Source of the DNA: Bacteroidota bacterium
GTDB taxonomy: Bacteria > Bacteroidota > Bacteroidia > M30B66
Assembly: GCA_947459155.1 (NCBI GenBank)
Contig: CANHCM010000003.1
Span: 1 to 37,575 of the forward strand
Reading direction: 5' to 3'
Length of the DNA: 37,575 bases
This document shows positions 37,151-37,575 of this stretch, piece after piece (position 1 is the stretch's first letter; each line of letters starts with the position of its first letter). Position numbers and translations under genes: made by a program. The notes under the pieces were generated by a model. It did no database searches. It was not told the origin of the DNA and worked only from the letters and a program-made list of their open reading frames with translations.

Positions 37151-37575
37151 GACTGATTGCCGGTGTAAGTAGTGATGCGTTCAACCGCTTTCCCCAGAAG
37201 AGTAGCAGCCGTGCAGCTTTCCACCATAACATCCACCACATCGCCGGCCTGAAAGTGCTCCTTAGGGAAAACCACCACCTTGTTTTGTGTATTCCGACCG
37301 GAGAGAAAATCCTCAGATCGCTTTGAACGCCCTTCAACCAACACCCGGTGAACTTTTCCAACATCCCGTTGATTGCTTTCCAGCGAAAGACGGTTTTGTA
37401 ATTCTATCACCTCATTTAAGCGGCGTAGCTTTACTTCTTCCGGAATGTCATCCTTGTATTTACGCTCTGCCAGGGTTTTGGGGCGCTCAGAGTATCTAAA
37501 CATGTAGGCAAAGTCGTAAGCCGACAGTTCCATCATGCTCAGCGTTTCGGCATGCTCTTCTTCGGTTTCCGAGCA
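37147..37575 (-). CDS. miaB: tRNA-2-methylthio-N6-dimethylallyladenosine synthase MiaB (C-terminal part; runs off the right edge)
   Basis: FCSETEEEHAETLSMMELSAYDFAYMFRYSERPKTLAERKYKDDIPEEVKLRRLNEVIELQNRLS plus C-terminal TRAM domain; the frame stays open to base 37575. Confidence 0.92.
   Translation of the reverse strand, partial: CSETEEEHAETLSMMELSAYDFAYMFRYSERPKTLAERKYKDDIPEEVKLRRLNEVIELQNRLSLESNQRDVGKVHRVLVEGRSKRSEDFLSGRNTQNKVVVFPKEHFQAGDVVDVMVESCTAATLLGKAVERITTYTGNQS

Overview
This 37.6 kb window looks like ordinary, gene-dense chromosome from a Bacteroidota bacterium, probably Flavobacteriales-like. The evidence is T9SS/gliding genes (porW/sprE-like, gldB, gldC), PorT-like barrels, T9SS sorting domains, and TAnnTTTG-type -7 promoter boxes. 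I call 35 protein-coding genes. Both edge genes are truncated: a GH92 glycosidase on the left and miaB on the right. Recognisable neighbourhoods are: porW/sprE-like - bactofilin - PBP1A - scoA - scoB; cvpA - mrp - nifU; exonuclease - lipoprotein - fused Dpp-type ABC ATPase - engB; gldB - gldC - CHU_C-domain secreted protein, divergent from a PorT-like barrel - nadE; TonB receptor divergent from dprA; ABC-F; and miaB - sigma-54 activator - lptE - TPR - secG - groES - groEL. I saw no CRISPR array, phage, transposase, rRNA, tRNA or obvious defence island. The most interesting signals are non-coding: (1) two diverged copies of a composite arm-hairpin-arm intergenic element; (2) a sigma-54-like GG-N10-GC promoter with two palindromes about 42 bp apart upstream of groESL, in the same gene string as a sigma-54 activator with no sensory domain; (3) a structure-rich 226-nt intergenic region between bactofilin and PBP1A; (4) TACCTTTG-N6-ATG arrangements that predict leaderless mRNAs. 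All functional calls are from reading translations and motifs; no searches were run.
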